Made by a program: the position numbers and the translations under genes. The notes under the pieces were generated by a model, which worked only from the letters and a program-made list of their open reading frames with translations, did no database searches and had not been told where the DNA came from. Below, in pieces: positions 21,639 through 36,900 of a DNA stretch of 64,000 nucleotides; position 1 is the stretch's first letter; every line of letters starts with the position of its first letter. The stretch covers positions 115,994,110 to 116,058,109 of the forward strand of contig OX235279.1 in the NCBI GenBank assembly GCA_944472155.2, in the 5' to 3' direction. Source of the DNA: Trichobilharzia szidati. Its lineage: Eukaryota > Platyhelminthes > Trematoda > Strigeidida > Schistosomatidae.

Positions 21639-24600
21639 GTTAGTAAATTAAAACATAGATTTGGCGTTTACTATTCCATTGTCTCAGTATCTCGTCCAGT
21701 GTGTTTCATGTTTTTCCTATTTGGCTTATATTGCTGAGGCTAGAGACTAATTGTCAAGGCCTATTTCCGTGTAGGCGGGCATTACACAAACCAGATGGCC
21801 GTGGGAGTCATGCATCCATTCCAGTATTATGGGATGAGGTGTATAAAATATATATCTCAGTTATCGAAACATTGTTAAGGCATTATCACGGTTACTGTTA
21901 ATTTAGTAAAAATGGAATGTTCGACTTTTGGTGCAACAAGATATTCATTCATGCTCAGGGATAATTCGCCACATGAATACATTGCACGTCAATATCATTT
22001 TATTGAAACATGTTTCATACAAATTGAAACCAGATATACACCTATGATTTGTTTAAGAAAAGTACTTCGAAAGTGATGGCATTTTAGAAATCACCTGATC
22101 TTCAGACTATTTTTAAGTGTATGGGTCCAAATTAGGCGTAGGATTCTACTGTCTCTTATACAGTACAAGTTTTGAAGTAGGAGTCAATGTAAGCACAAGT
22201 TTTGTTACATGTCAGTCCACAGGAAGTTGCGACTGGTTCAATGTCATTCTGCCATATATTTGTTTTGTATTAGAACACTGGGAAAAAAACAATTTTGCTA
22301 CCTAATAAAGTGTTGTGATATCGTATTTGCCCACCATCCGTGTTAGTTCCATAGTATTATGGATATTCTTGGTCATTATTCACGTCATTCATTATGCTAG
22401 GCGTGGTATTGTTAAGATAACCAATGGGTTGTAAAATTTATTACAATAAAATGCATCTGTGAGCCGCAGTTTCTGAACGTAGGTTAAATGAAAGCTCTTT
22501 TGTTATTTAATTCCGTTTATGTATTGTGCACTAAACTTGTAGTGTTGTGGATTAATTACAGCGTATACATTCATAAGCGAATCGTAGGATATAGTTATGA
22601 CAAGTCGAATGGCCAATCTATGATAAGTTGATCAGCCCATAAGGCGGTAAGTAAATTTTGATTTAACAAATCACATATGTGATTGTGGGGAAGCTAAAGG
22701 TGTACTTAAGTGAAGATTATATAGTAAACTCATTGGGGGGGGGTGTAAAAGGGACACATGTACACAATCTCATTGAGCCTCTAGTCTTGAATTCTAAGTA
22801 TCAGGAAGACTCGGTCATCTCATACTTCCACACGTAGTTCAGATAATCACTCCATAACGTCATGGATTGGTGATGTATCTAGATTAAACCCAGTTAATAT
22901 AATGTTACTCGTCCCTTGGGTTCTTAAATGGAACGTGGGAACTGTGTTCTGCTATCTACAATCTTGTTTAGTTAGCTTCACGTTTTATGTGAGCTTTCAT
23001 TTATTTTTCGCGTAACCACCATGTCTTTCTCGGAGTCCCAACTCGTTGCATAATATGTATATTATATATATATCTTTCGATATCTTTTATGAGTTTTGTC
23101 ATGGATACTGATATATTTTTCCAAGTTTTCAGAAAGCCTAGCTTTTTGTCTAAGGTTCTTCTTAATAGTACCATATATCCTGACGTGAATTCGATTGGCA
23201 TATCGGACTTTGTAGAGGTTAGGCATAGACAAAGTTAGATTATGTGGGAGATCTGTAAGGAGTCTGAATCTGAACATTTTCACATCTTCCTGGTTAACAT
23301 TAAGACAGATGCAGGGATGCATAATCAAATGGTTGGACCCTTAACCACAATCTCATCTCTGTTTGAGGTTCATCTTGATCACGTTTTGAGAAGGGCTCTA
23401 GTCAGAATTCACTTGGTTTGCATAAAGTAGGTTTTTAAAACAATTTTTGGTTTCTTGGTTATGTTTTTAGTGAGAAATACTTGCAGTTACTAACTCAAAT
23501 ATCTTTTCAGCGTTGTAAAGGAAGAAATATTCGAAGATAACTCTCCACTTCCCTGTTTCAATGGCCGTGTTATATCTTGGGTATGTAGTTATCACATTAT
23601 TTTTTAGCGAAATTTTTAGATGCATATTTTTTGACATGTTTTGGATTATGTTTGAAATAATTTTTGTCAGAACGTTTTGGTTTTGCTTCGGTTTTCGCAC
23701 GTATAAGTTTTCAGTGTGGTTGTTTAATCCTAATTAAGTTAATCAAAAGTGGTTTTTCAGGTGCATTCTTTCATTTCGAATGTAGTTTTTGGGTTTTTAT
23801 ATCACTAAGGTCGTATTACCTGTAATTCGCAATATGATAGCATAATCAAGATAATTTTAATGTCAGCTAATCACAACTGTGGACACAAGCTAACTTTGCA
23901 TATCGAAATGCTTTAATTAAAAGTTTAAGCACTGTGGAATAGATCAAATAAAGTATAATAATATTTCAATGGTTTACACACAATGATGAGTTTTTGTTTT
24001 TTGGTAATATTTCGAGCAAAATTACGGCCCTTGATCACATAAACAAAACAATCCCAACAGTTGGTGTAATCACGGGCCTTAATTTTGCTCGAAATATCAC
24101 AAAAAACAAAAACTTATTGTGTATAAACCATTGAAATATTATTTTACTTTATTTGAAATGCTTTAAAAGAAATAAAGTGCATGCATAAATTATCGTGTGG
24201 CGTAGTGTTTTAACTGTTCGTTCACTTACGGTGTATTCCACTGAACTTTCCTGACAGTCGGTTTTCAAGTTGGTTAAAGGAGGTGGTCAGCGTCTTATCA
24301 TTTTTGTGTATCGCATTAGGAAAAAACTTTGTTTCTCATGTAACTTGCTTATATTTTCCCTAAGTCTTAGTGTATAGAATCTAATACTCGGACCTACACA
24401 AAAAGTTAAAGCGTATGGCAGCGGGTTCTCTGCTTTTATTGTGTTGCACTAGGGTTTAAACACCTAGTTTTACAGAAATATATATAATTCAGCTCATTTC
24501 AAGTCAGAAAAGTAGTAGCAGCTATCCAGTTGGGATTCCTAATACAGTCAGAAGTTGATTGAAGTGGAGGCAATACATTTTCCTTACGTTTTCCTTTTTG

Positions 24601-26669
24601 TCTTGTGGCGTTGTATGACTTTTGATTGTATTGCTTTCGTTCCCATGTTCGAGTCCCGCCGCCTACCTCATGGTCATTTGAGTAATATTGTCGGCCTTCA
24701 CACAATAAATGTGATTGTTAGGCTGGTACATAAAATGTTTGTTCTGCATGACGGTCCAATCAAACCGCTTTCATTCTCTTATTACCCTTCGTTTTAGTTA
24801 ATGTTGATCCTTTTCCACAATAAATCCAAGTTTTATGTTCATCATGTTCATCTGTTTCTTTACTTTACTTTACTTCGGCTATCTCCTACGGGAGGATGAG
24901 CCGGCTTCATGAATATCTCGAATCATCGCTGCCCAGGTGCGACGATCTGATGCAAGGTTTTGCGACAGGGTTATCCAATTCTTGTTCCACAGACAGAGTC
25001 CGTAGACGGTTTGTAGCCCCAAGAGTTCATGAAGTTTCATGGGAATTTGGTACGAGTGATGTCCCCAGAATCGCTCGGCCTTTTGTTTGAGAGTGCAGCT
25101 CTAGCCTTTACACAACCAAGTGTGACCTACAAGGCAGTAGGAGTGGAGTAGGGAGTCCACTATCCATTGGCAGCCGGTGACCTTTTTGAATGGGGCCAGA
25201 CATCCAGGACATCCAACAAGCCCTTTGTCCATACGTCTGTCGGTGAGCTCCAGTGAGCTTCATACGCCAGTCGTTGGAGGTTTGGAATCAGGGTTTAGCC
25301 ATCTCCCCTAGACTGTCATCCAATAGACAGCGTTGTAGACTAATTTGAGTTTGGTTGATCAAATATTTATTTTTATTACGATGTCCAGATGTGCCAAAGT
25401 TGTTATGTTTGCCGGAGTTTATTTTCACGTGCTGTAACCTAAAGTCTATGCTCACACAGAATATTTCTTTTTTGTAGTTGGTTACCGCCGAAGAAAGTGT
25501 AACTTCTGAACCAGGCCTTGGCCCGTCTGCTGAAACAGGCAACAGTGTGAATAACAACAAATTTGTGTCCTCTGTTGATTCGGAATCAAATGATGCACGG
25601 TAAGGTAACCTATGTACACTGTCATGTGAATAGTAGTATATTGTTCTGAACTTTTCTAACCGTATATATGTCGATAAATGTCACGTCTGTCTGTCAAATA
25701 TGTCTTAGGGAGTCTAGATACCTTAGTATTTGAATAGTCCGGTTATTTTAGCTCAACCATTAGCGCCTTAGTAGTGGATATTCGTAAAGTTGGGGTGGTG
25801 TCTGTGACGTTTCAGTGCTTTTTCAATCATGAGTGAGGGAACAGTTCCTTCCAGTTTAACGATTTTGATACTGCATATTAACGAGCTGCCATATCTAATC
25901 ATAGGTTTATTTCCATTTTAAAAGAAAAATGACCGACGTGTGTAGCTAAATAATGTTATCTGAATTTCTTCGAAAAAATCCAACTGAACTTTATAGGGAA
26001 TCTTTCCAGTAACTTAGAAGTATATTTCTCTTTAGAGTGAGGGTGCAGGTCTTTAGTTTTAGTGCACGAATTTCGCTTATTAAGAGATATAAACAGGCCA
26101 CAGTGCAAATTCTCAGTCGTCCTTTGTATGGCCTAGTATTATCAGTCTACTTGATAATTATAATACTTGAGTGACATTAAATTTGGGAAATACGGTTGCA
26201 CATTCTTTATCTTCAGGATTTCGACTTAAAACTCGTTACCATGACCTTTGCCAGCAAAATTTTTGTTAAAAGTATCTACGTAGATTAAATCTGTAATTTA
26301 AAATAATACATAAGCACTACTGACAACATTAGAGAATCGCACTGAATCATAGACGTAACATGAAGTGTATAGAGCATGAGCGCATTATCCTTTGTAGCAG
26401 TAAACGCCTTTGGAAGATGATTATGAAGAAAAGTCTTTTATTGACTAATATAGTTAAGGGGTTCTACAAACCACTAATCTGGAGCACTTTATTTTCAGTG
26501 ATCAGTACGTTCGCTTTTGGTAGCTCTCTTATATACCTCTAGTACTGTTGTTGTTTGCCCTTAATTCTGTGTTACTATTAAGCGCATTAATCGATTTTCT
26601 CTTTTTCGAATAGTGTCTGCTAAGTGATAATTAAGTCGTTATTTAGTCTGTTGGTTGATTCTCTTTTTC

Positions 26670-26718
<49 letters not shown>

Positions 26719-27920
26719 GATGTGATGTCATTATGATTGCTAGTTGGACCATTGATTCGAGACAGTAAAAGCTCTTCACTCGACGATCTGTCTTCTTGCG
26801 TTGCGTGTCGGTGGTATCTCAATGTGGTGGTTGTCATTGCGAATAATGATTCGAACAGTAGCTTCTCAAATCTACTGGTCGCATTGATGATCATATTGCT
26901 TAAGCATGCTGATCTCTGATTTCGGTTATGATATTCTAGGTTTTCTACTTTTTCATTCCTTAACGTTCCCAGTGGAATATAGGGCTTCAAGCTAGAGCTT
27001 TGAAGTTCCGTTAGGAGTGGTGTTTATTTTTGTGGGATGGGATTGCTAGCCTCATACCCAACCTTCCCTCTTTACCAGTCTTTTTTGCTGGCTTTTTAGT
27101 CTAGTCACTGTATTTAAAATTAACTAAAATTTAATATTGGTGAGGAAGTTATGTACTTCTTGTACAGTAGAGCTGCTTATTAGAAAAATTAGACTTTTGA
27201 TATTGGGATGCTAATAAGTAATTTTCGAATTTGTCTCATGATTTCTCAGTGAAAATGAGTGCAAAATCAACTCTTGTGTACCTCAACCGCATACTACCGC
27301 TGCACCAGCTGATTCAACTTCTACAAACTTGGGACATGGAGGGAATGTTGGACAAAATTATGATACAGAGACAGAGTCTGTACACAGCGCAAATCAAGGT
27401 TAGTTTAATTAGAAACTGACGTTCCTCTGTTATTTCACCGTATTGCGTATTAATTTATTGTATTAACTTTTGCTATTACAGTAGTGGTAGTAATTTGCAG
27501 TCGTGTTTTAGGTTGTTAGGATATTCATAATTCACTATAAAGATTCTGTGGAAACTGAAACCAGCCAAAAGTTAGTGTTGTGTATGTTATTCAGTTAGTT
27601 AGAATTCAGTTACCTGAGATAGATTTATCACGTGCCAAACTGTGAGCCACGTTTTTATTACTAAGGTTGATGTTATCCAGTCACTTAGTTCGAAGTAGAT
27701 GAATGCAGATCCGAAAATAGGATTTACTGGCTGGAAGTCAAGTACGTTATGTTTATGGAGACTACTGAAGGGATTGCAATACGCAGTATTTTTCTCCCTG
27801 CTTTTGCCCTACCTTCACAGAAATTAACGTAGTCGAGGAGGTCCGAGACTATTGAGTGGCAGAACATATCTGTGGTGGTGTTGTTTCCAGACGAGGAATT
27901 TTCTGGGAACATGTTTGGAG

Positions 27921-27952
<32 letters not shown>

Positions 27953-30900
27953 AGTCCATTTGAATGAGTACAACCATTGGCTAAAGGCTTGCTATGTTAA
28001 TTGAGTGCTTAATTCACATTGGATGACGAAATCGGAATCAGCAGTCAATTAACTATAACGGCTGCTCATACAATGCGGCTTATGCTGTAAATGCATATCT
28101 CATCTGAAATATTTTCAGTTAGATTCATTGTTAATTGGTGAAATAAAATAGATTTGTCCATCTTATAATTTCCACTGGTGAATTTTAAATAATCTTGCTA
28201 AATTAAAGACAATTACACGGTTATTTTCTAATTTCCATTTTTTTTTCACAAAATAATCCAACAGATCGCATTGCTCCTTTACGGAATTTCCATCATTACA
28301 AGTCTGGTAAGTGTCCTGAGTTTGATTCTTTGCGTTTAACATATGCTTAAGATGTGGTTTTTCAGATTTGAGAACTAAGGTTTTTTCTGATAGATTTGCG
28401 TAAATCCAACACTGAATTGGTGGTTAATAAAGAACTAACTCACTGCTTACACAGTTCTAATTAAGCGGAAAAATTAATTTCTAATGTTCATAGTTCATTT
28501 TTTTAAGCGAAATCCGGTACTGAAACCTTCTCCTTCATCAATAATCAAATGGCTGTCATTCAGATCCCAACTTCTACTTGCCAGGCAGTGAGATAAGCTT
28601 GAAATTAATTTTCAATGTATGCTAACATTCAAAGGATTCCTGAATTCTTGGTAATAGTTTCACTGTGCCAGTTGAGCTAATTAGGATTGTGTGAAGCTGA
28701 TAAATCACGAAAAATACCCATTTATTCATAAGTAAAAACACAGTTTTTTGTTCAGCGAAGAAATTTCTTTTCAACGACTTCATTTTCAAGCTGTACAGTC
28801 GTATTTATATTACAGAAAAGGTTATTAAGTGGCACTAAATAATTGCTCAGTCAATATACATATATGTGATAAGAATAACGATAATTAAAATGTTATAAGG
28901 GGTAGAGTTGAAGTGGATAAATTACAAAATTATTAAAGATTGTTTTATAAGTGAACTGAAATCAAAAATGTTTTAAAAATGTCAAATGTTGTCTAAAAAT
29001 TTTAAAAAATTAAGAGTACGATTACGATAAGAATGAAGATGTGAAGTGAAGTGGAAAGAATTCAAGTGGTAAAATAAAATAAAGTAAAAACTGGAAAGAA
29101 CATTACTATGACCAAGGTAAAGAAAGGGGTTTGACAAAACGTTTTTGAACACATAATTTAGGTTTCTGTTCATGTATAGCTAAAGCTTCGGCTATGCATA
29201 AGTGAAGAAAACGTAAACTCTTGGATCGATTCGATTTTGCCATGTAGATAACTTTGAAAGATGAATCACGTGGGGCTAAATGACCTGACTCTAACAGGTG
29301 ATCACAGAGAGACGACTTCGCAGTTCTACGTTCGCCTTTCATTAACCAGACTGGATAGTGTTCAGCTACACGTTTTTGGAGATTACGCTTACAACGTCCA
29401 ATATAAACAGCTCCACAAGAGCAGGTAAAAGAGTAAATACACATGGATGTGGACAAAAGCGGTAATCCATCCTTGATGCATTCTCTAATCATATTTCGGC
29501 TGGTAAAAACTAGTTGTAAGTCAGCTTTAAAATTTTTAGACAACACTTGACATTTTTAAAACATTTTTGATTTCAGTTCACTTATAAAACAATCTTTAAT
29601 AATTTTGTAATTTATCCACTTCAACTCTACCCCTTATAACATTTTAATTATCGTTATTCTTATCACATATACGTATATTGACTGAGCAATTATTTATTAT
29701 TATTATTATTGTATCCTTTAATTCCTACAGGAACATAGGGCTTCAGCCGTGCGTCTCCATTGCGTTCGGTTCTCTGCTAGAGTCTTCACCTGGCTCCAAG
29801 TCTGCCCACACGTTTAGTGGGCAATTATTTAATGCCACTTAATAACCTTTCCTGTAATATAAATACGACTGTACAGCTTGAAAATGAAGTCGTTGAAAAG
29901 AAATTTTTTCGCTGAACAAAAAACTGTGTTTTTACTTATGAAGCTCTTATGTCGGTTTTCACGAATTATTCAGATAAATAAATACCGACCTACAGTACAT
30001 AACATCGCTGTATCGTTGTCCTATTCAATTGGAGCAAATTTAATTTAATTAAAAGGTAAGAAAGGCAATAGTCAGGTTAGATTCACTCAAAAATCAACAC
30101 TTTACTAGTACTAATTCATCGGCTTTGTATTGACCAGGAAACGTTATTCACTCTTTTTGCTTGTATTTAAACAGTTTAGTGTACCTTACTAGTCAAATCT
30201 TTTAAAATCTGTTTTCTAATGTCTTACGTTTATTGTTGCTCTATTGAGTGTATTTACAAGTTTATATGAACGAAACTCATCTCTATTTAATTAGACGACT
30301 ATTCTTTTGGTGTTTTTTCTCAAGGTGGTAGACATCATTATGCAGCAGGTAGTAACCACTGTGGCCATCATGTTCAGCAAGCTGCTCACAGCGGCTCACG
30401 TCACCGTCATTATCGCCACTTACCTAGTTCAAGTACGTATGAAACTCCTTCCATGATGAGCTCTGATCTAGAGTCTACTAGCTTTTTAGATTCTGAAGAA
30501 GAATCTAGCAGGTTAGTTGATTTACGTGTGGTTTTACAGATGGTCGTAACTATTTTGTAGAACATTCTATATATTGGTCATGGATTTCCAATAACTTTTA
30601 TTTCCCATTGTGACCAAGGTTTTCTTCGGTGACTGGGACAACTTTATCTTCTCGCCGATATGGTCGCGCACCACGACGACGAAGGCGTAGGCGTCCGCCA
30701 CCAATCAGCAGAGTAAGTCGTCCTAAGTAAATAGCTTCTCGTATGAACCCATTTTAAGTGTACATCTGTATGTATATACATATATGCATTGTATTAAGTT
30801 ACTTTTTTTTCAATAACCATAAACTCTAGATGTTTAACACCAACACACTCTTAATATCATTGCTATTAAAAAAATCCTATGTTAAAATGAAATCCAAATT

Positions 30901-33900
30901 TTAAACCGATATATAGTACAGCGATTATGTTACAAGTAAGAAAACCATCCATAGGAATAGATTAGTGTGTGTGTGTGTCAAAGTTTGTTGTCATTAATTT
31001 TGGAGACTTCATTTGTGTTTGCGTGCGTGTTGGACAGATTTCAATGCGTAGAAGGAAAAATTATCCTGAGGGCTTTTGTAGGTGCGAGTAAATGCTTTCA
31101 ATTTATCGTGATACATGGGAAAATATATACCCTTAGAGAAATTATATATGTACTTACCGACAGCCGGACAAGAAGTGAATGCAGGATATATGCTCGGCAA
31201 CAACGTGTATTCAGGAGAATTCCACAGTTTAAAGTGGGCTGTCGAATCCTTACAACCTATCAGTCCGTAAGTTTTCGTCAATATCAAGTCTCAGTAGTTG
31301 TTGTTCCTCGTGGGTCACAGAATTGACTCCCGAGTTTTTCAAGTGAATTCGTACGAAATTCATAGTCTAGTTGGTAACACAAATGCGCTTTTCGGACAAT
31401 CTTTCTGGTGCACCACCTGTCTGTTCCCAGATGCAATGTCTAGAGTAGATAACCATTTACCTATGGTAAGTATATCTGAAGTTGTGTTAGTGTGAGGAAG
31501 TGGGAAGGAATCGCGTCGTGTGGTGTCGTTAAGTTTTTGGTAATCAACATTCACATTAAGATGGAACGATCTTTTTTTCTTACTAGGGCAATAGGTCACA
31601 CCGATAGAGAGGATGAAGGTACGACGATCTTGTCCAACATATCTTGTACCAAGGTATCTGACTGATTCTCATAGTAAACGGAATCCACTTGGGTGGTTGA
31701 CGCACAGGTGGGAAACTGTCAGTATCAATAATGTGATGCACAGTGTCAGTGCGTACGGGTTACTCTCATGAAATACATTGAAAAACTCATCTGTTGTCAC
31801 GGGAATGCTCAACCGTCAACTAAATAACTACAGGATTTATCCGCCTCTACATAGTACATCTGTACTAAATGGGGCCTCTTACGACTGATAAATGACACCC
31901 ATAAATTGGAGTCCTTCTTCACCTCACCTTATAGGTCCACACCAGAGCTGACTAACCAAGTACCCAAGGAACTCGGCTATGCTGGTCAACGCGAAACCGA
32001 ACATACCGTCCACCACTGCTACGTCACGACATAGCTTAATTCAACTGAAACTGTGATGTATTTATCTAAAGTAAACCGCCGTCACCTGTATGGTATGTAT
32101 AGTTGTTAAAATATCAGTGTTGTTCGTCTATTATTCTGAAAAGGATAGAGTTAAAATGCTGTGATAACGTTATTTAGGGTTAATTTCATTTTACATCATG
32201 TCGTGTCCTGTAATCGTAGTCTGAGGTAAAGAGAAATAACTTGTTCAACTGCTAATACACAAAGAATTTCGAGAGTAGTATCCGAACACGTTCCATAAGC
32301 GAAAGCTGTATCTAACATGCAGTGAGTATGTTGCATATATAATATCTTCGAACACTGTATAGAAATGAAACGTCATACTGGTGTTTTCTGATTTAAAAAA
32401 AATTTGAATAAGCACTAAGTGCCAGTCCTACCCTGCCGGATTCTGTCTTTTCCTATCAAATATTTTAGTATTGTTATCGTACTCCAGTAACTATAATTTT
32501 TGTTTGCTATATTCTGGTTTTTGATTAGAGTTACCTCATTTTTCAAATTGGTTTCTTTCGCTAGCCATTCTGTTACTCCATTCGTGCGTGTTTATGTTTA
32601 AATTTTCAGAAACTCTTACCGAGTAAAATCTGTAAATAATGTTAACTGGAATCCTTCATTTTTGTTTTTGATATTTAACTAACTAGTTTTGTGATACCTC
32701 TAATGCATCTAGTTGCTGAAAGTAATTTATTACTGAAATATTCATCGTTGTTCAGGCTTAGGGTCTATGAAATAAAATGAAATCACTTTATTCTGCAAAT
32801 GTTCTTGTTATTTCTTTGTTCAGAATTATCAAATAAAGAAATGTATGAAGTTATTCAAAATACTATCTCCTATAATCAAGTTCATCCAGTAATTCAAAAT
32901 TCATATGGTAGAAATATACAAGAAATTGTGTTGAAAATTTTCTTAATTAATAGTGTTTTAAGTGCACGCCTCAGGTGAACATTGAGAATCTCAGGTCACA
33001 AACATGACGTTTCTGAGGTTGTATATCTTATTATAGGTATTATCTAATCCGCAAGTGTTGGTTTGCGGCGATTTGACTAATTTCAGTTCGATAAGGGAAC
33101 GAAATCATTTGGAGAGCCTCTGTAAACCGGGGAAGGGTGCTTGATATCTCTTTTATCTTAGTTTGGAATTTTTTAGCAGCACTAATGATCCCAACGGAGA
33201 TCAAATCCAGGAGCTTCAGGTTTCGAGTCGAGTCTGTTGACTCTTTACCCATAGCTGGTAATTTCAGCTTCTGATAATCGAAGATATACAAATCCGTTGG
33301 CAGGTAATGTCATCATCTGTCTTCCTAAAACATTTTTCGGAAGAATCCCTTCAAATATCATTGTTTCGTTTTATTGGCTATAAATATGAACCATCAACAA
33401 TAATGAACATTTTCCACTCTTCATTTTAAATTTTTTGTCGTTCAACTTGATTCGGTTTTTGAGTTTTTATGGTAAGCAGATACGTATTATTTTAATTTTA
33501 AACTTTTACCGCCTTAAAAGTTGATTTTATGTTCTTCATCTTACAGGCTTCTTCATTCAGTAGTATTACAGATTCCACAATGTCGCTAAATATTATGGCA
33601 GTTACACTAAATATGGATACCGTTAACTTTTTGGGGATCAGTATTGTTGGGCAGTCAAATAAGGCTGGGGATGGTGGAATTTATGTAGGGTCTATTATGA
33701 AAGGCGGCGCTGTTGCCCAAGATGGACGAATCGAGCCTGGTGACATGATTCTAGAGGCAAATGGGATCAGCTTCGAGGAAATGAGTAATGACGATGCTGT
33801 GCGTACATTAAGGGAACAAGTTCAACGTCCTGGGTTAGTTGATATTCTTTCTAATAGTAACTAATAATTTGACGGCTAATTTGTGTTTTCCGAAAGCAAC

Positions 33901-36900
33901 CTACAATGATCTAGTCGAAGTTTGTAGGTTGGTGTACTTGCTTTTCATGGTCGTAGATATCGTCAGCCATGTTTAAATGTATTAGAATAAAATCTCTGAA
34001 TATAACTAGTATTAAAATGTAAGTCTGAGAAGAACACTGGGCTGTTGGTCTTGAAAATATGTAGTGACAATTTATGATCTCCCTTGGTCTGTTATTACGT
34101 TAAATTCAATTGTCCTATCCCTCGGAAAAGGGAAGAGTAGGAGGAAGTGTGGTCACTGTGCATCTAACAAACGTAATCACGTTTTTTGAGTACCTACTTA
34201 GATGTCGCTGCACAAATGTGTCTTTGGACGACTAGAAACCGGAAAATCTTTCCATGTTTAATTCACTGATGAGCATATTCCGCTTACATGTGCGTCGGTG
34301 GCACAGTGGTTAGGACTCTCGCCAACCATGCACATGGTCCGAGTTCGAACCCCTGCCGGCGCACACCCGATATCTATGGTATGCCTGAATTTGGGCAACC
34401 GATATCCATGCTGAAAGTTCCACACTTGTACTGAAAATACGGTGTGGAAATCAAGCTGTAAATCAAAAATAAAAAATAAAAAAATAAAAATAAAATACAT
34501 TCAGGGGAAAGATGCTCTATCATCTATCGGCGCAGCATTCACTGTCATAGTGACTTAACTTGCTTAGCTTATCACGAAAATGTCAGTGATGGCGGTAACC
34601 TACGACCAAACGTTAATTAAAAAACCTCATGGCTTTTAGTTAGTTAATGAATAGTAGAAACCCTAGTTGGGGTGGTTGTGAACACTGCGAAGATTTTTAA
34701 CTTCTTGATTGCTCTATAACAGTCTTCATTACACCTATTACTACTCAAATGAACACGAATTATCAACATAGCATTACTAAGTGGCTCAAGTCACTGAACC
34801 TCCTGCATAGGTAACATGAACAGTAAGATGAAAGTCAATCCATTGAGGTCTCACATTGTTCCAAGTGAAAAGTAAATTGAATGAGAAAATTTGAGATTGT
34901 GAGTAAAATGAAGACATTTATGCTCCTGCTTTTCTGCACTTTGTACCAGTACATATGACCGTAGATAATAGCTTATAATTATGACTCGGACAAACATCCT
35001 GCACTACTACTCAAATCAGTACTGAACTGCCTAATTATTGGTTACAACGTCTTAGTCATAATTCTCTTTCTTCCAACCTATCCTTATCCGTTAGCTGTAC
35101 GTTGCGCAGACTGTTAGTAAGCGAGCACTCTTTATCGCTCAGTCATCTCAGTTTGTAACGTTTTCGAATAGCTAACGTCTTTTCACTTATGTAGTTATTT
35201 GACTAAAAAAATATTTTCTTCAGGTTTACTTTTAATCACTTTGTGTCACAGTCCTCCGGTTAGACGTAATACAGCATGCCAAATATTTCGTTTTTGTTAG
35301 ATTCGTATGTCCATCACCAAACCACTAGGGTTATTGTGGCTTTTCAGAAAAGTGGTGTTCTTATTCCCTAGCTGTGGTCAGTACGTCATATAATTATGAA
35401 CTATTGGACTTAGAAAACTATTTATGAGACTAATAATATCGTAAGAAAATGTTTCTAAGTTTCTAGAGATTGTGACAATAAATGATTGAGGCCTGTTAAA
35501 AGTAATGGTGTTCATATCCTTCAATTTTTTTAAGCTCAATTATATGCGGAACAGATTTTTCACTTACCAGGCTAAGGACCACACCCATCGTGAGGGTTGA
35601 TGATAATACCAAGCTTCCCATGCTGAAGTAGGCAGGGTGGAATTCGAACCCGTGATGCATCGGCTGAAAGGTTGAGTACTTAAGCCAATGAGCCATATCT
35701 TCACTCATATACCTAGTCTAAAAATATCGTCAGTTTAAGTGCCAATTCTGACTCTCCATCTCCGAATATTTCTTATGTAACCAATCATACCTTGCCTACA
35801 ATCCTTTAAGGTTACCTGTGATTTTCTTTGTCTATTTGGTATCTTTTCTTAATACCGGGTTCAAGTGATGAAATACGTTGTTAGTATTACAATGAATGTA
35901 ACCTGCCAAAGATTGTAAGGCATTGACTGGAAATGATTATTTTCTCACTCATCAACTACATACATATCAATATACTGGATAATGAGTTATATATTATGTA
36001 TTAATTGCACACTGATGATGCTATGAGGCTGCCCAAATCTCAGTTGGTAGAACGAAGTTCTATCTGTAACTCGCTGGCTTAAATAAGTGCAAAAAGGTGC
36101 ATTAAGTAGATTTACTTGTGGTGAATCTTATGTCTATAAGTGAAGGAAATCTAATCAGTAGCGTAAATCAAGCGCAACTGAAGACAATATATGAAAGCAG
36201 CACTCATGAGCCAATAAAACTAGTCTACAAATGCCTTACATCACTCAGAGAATCATTCAGTTTTTCTTGTTTATGTAATGTTTCTCTCACAAGATGCACA
36301 TATTCTTAATAAATTGAGATGAAGATTAGTGAGTCTCCATTTTAGGGACTTTACGTCAAACCCGGAAATGTAAATCATTGCAATTTTTGAGTGGTTTGCA
36401 AATTTTTCTGTGTTTATGCACCATCACTTATGCGTGATGTTGAGTTTCTTGTCACGGCTTTTTGTGAAGATCTTACTATTATGTCCTATGGATCCAAGTT
36501 GACGGATTGTATTGTTCTGTTTTCAGCAATCCCACTTTGATTACTTTTTAGGCCTATAACTCTAGTTGTCGCTAAGTGCTGGGATCCTAATCCAGCCGAA
36601 CGTTATTTCACGGTACCGCGTCAAGAACCTGTACATCCTATTGATCCACGTGCCTGGGTGCTACATACTAATGCAATGACTACGCCGGAGTCTCATATTC
36701 AAGGAGGAGATTCACACAGACAAGTTAATGGGGCTTCTATAACTGGCGCTTCATCAGGTGGTGAGTCAAGTTCTACCCTTAGTCCACCCGGTCTTACTCC
36801 TGGGATGAGTATGGGTACTTTAACTTCAGGACAAACTTCAATGCCTTTAGGCACAAGTGCAGCAGCTTTTAATATGGCTGCTTTACTTGCAGCTTCTCAG

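Larger units (their letters stand above)
28727..29940 (-). mobile_element. Penelope-like element with inverted terminal arms, in dvl intron 5
   Basis: Arms 28727-29006 and 29527-29940 are reverse complements of 280 and 279 bases, once the 135-base insertion at 29697-29831 is removed. The core encodes the GIY-YIG endonuclease on the - strand. PLEs often carry such pseudo-LTRs in inverted or tandem arrangement. The RT domain is missing, so it is 5'-truncated. It lies antisense to dvl. Confidence 0.88.

Noticed and set aside
26643..26990. 115-codon open frame on the - strand
   Set aside because: Runs through the (CT)n(AT)n microsatellite and a LINE tail; composition is an artefact.
31156..31287. 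Minus-strand open stretch ending at a GTAAGT donor
   Set aside because: Weak acceptor and next to Gypsy RT remains; more likely transposon or chance.
34291..34362. Functional tRNA gene
   Set aside because: A and B boxes and an acceptor-like stem are present, but the T stem has mismatches and the anticodon arm is not canonical; repeated elsewhere as a SINE.
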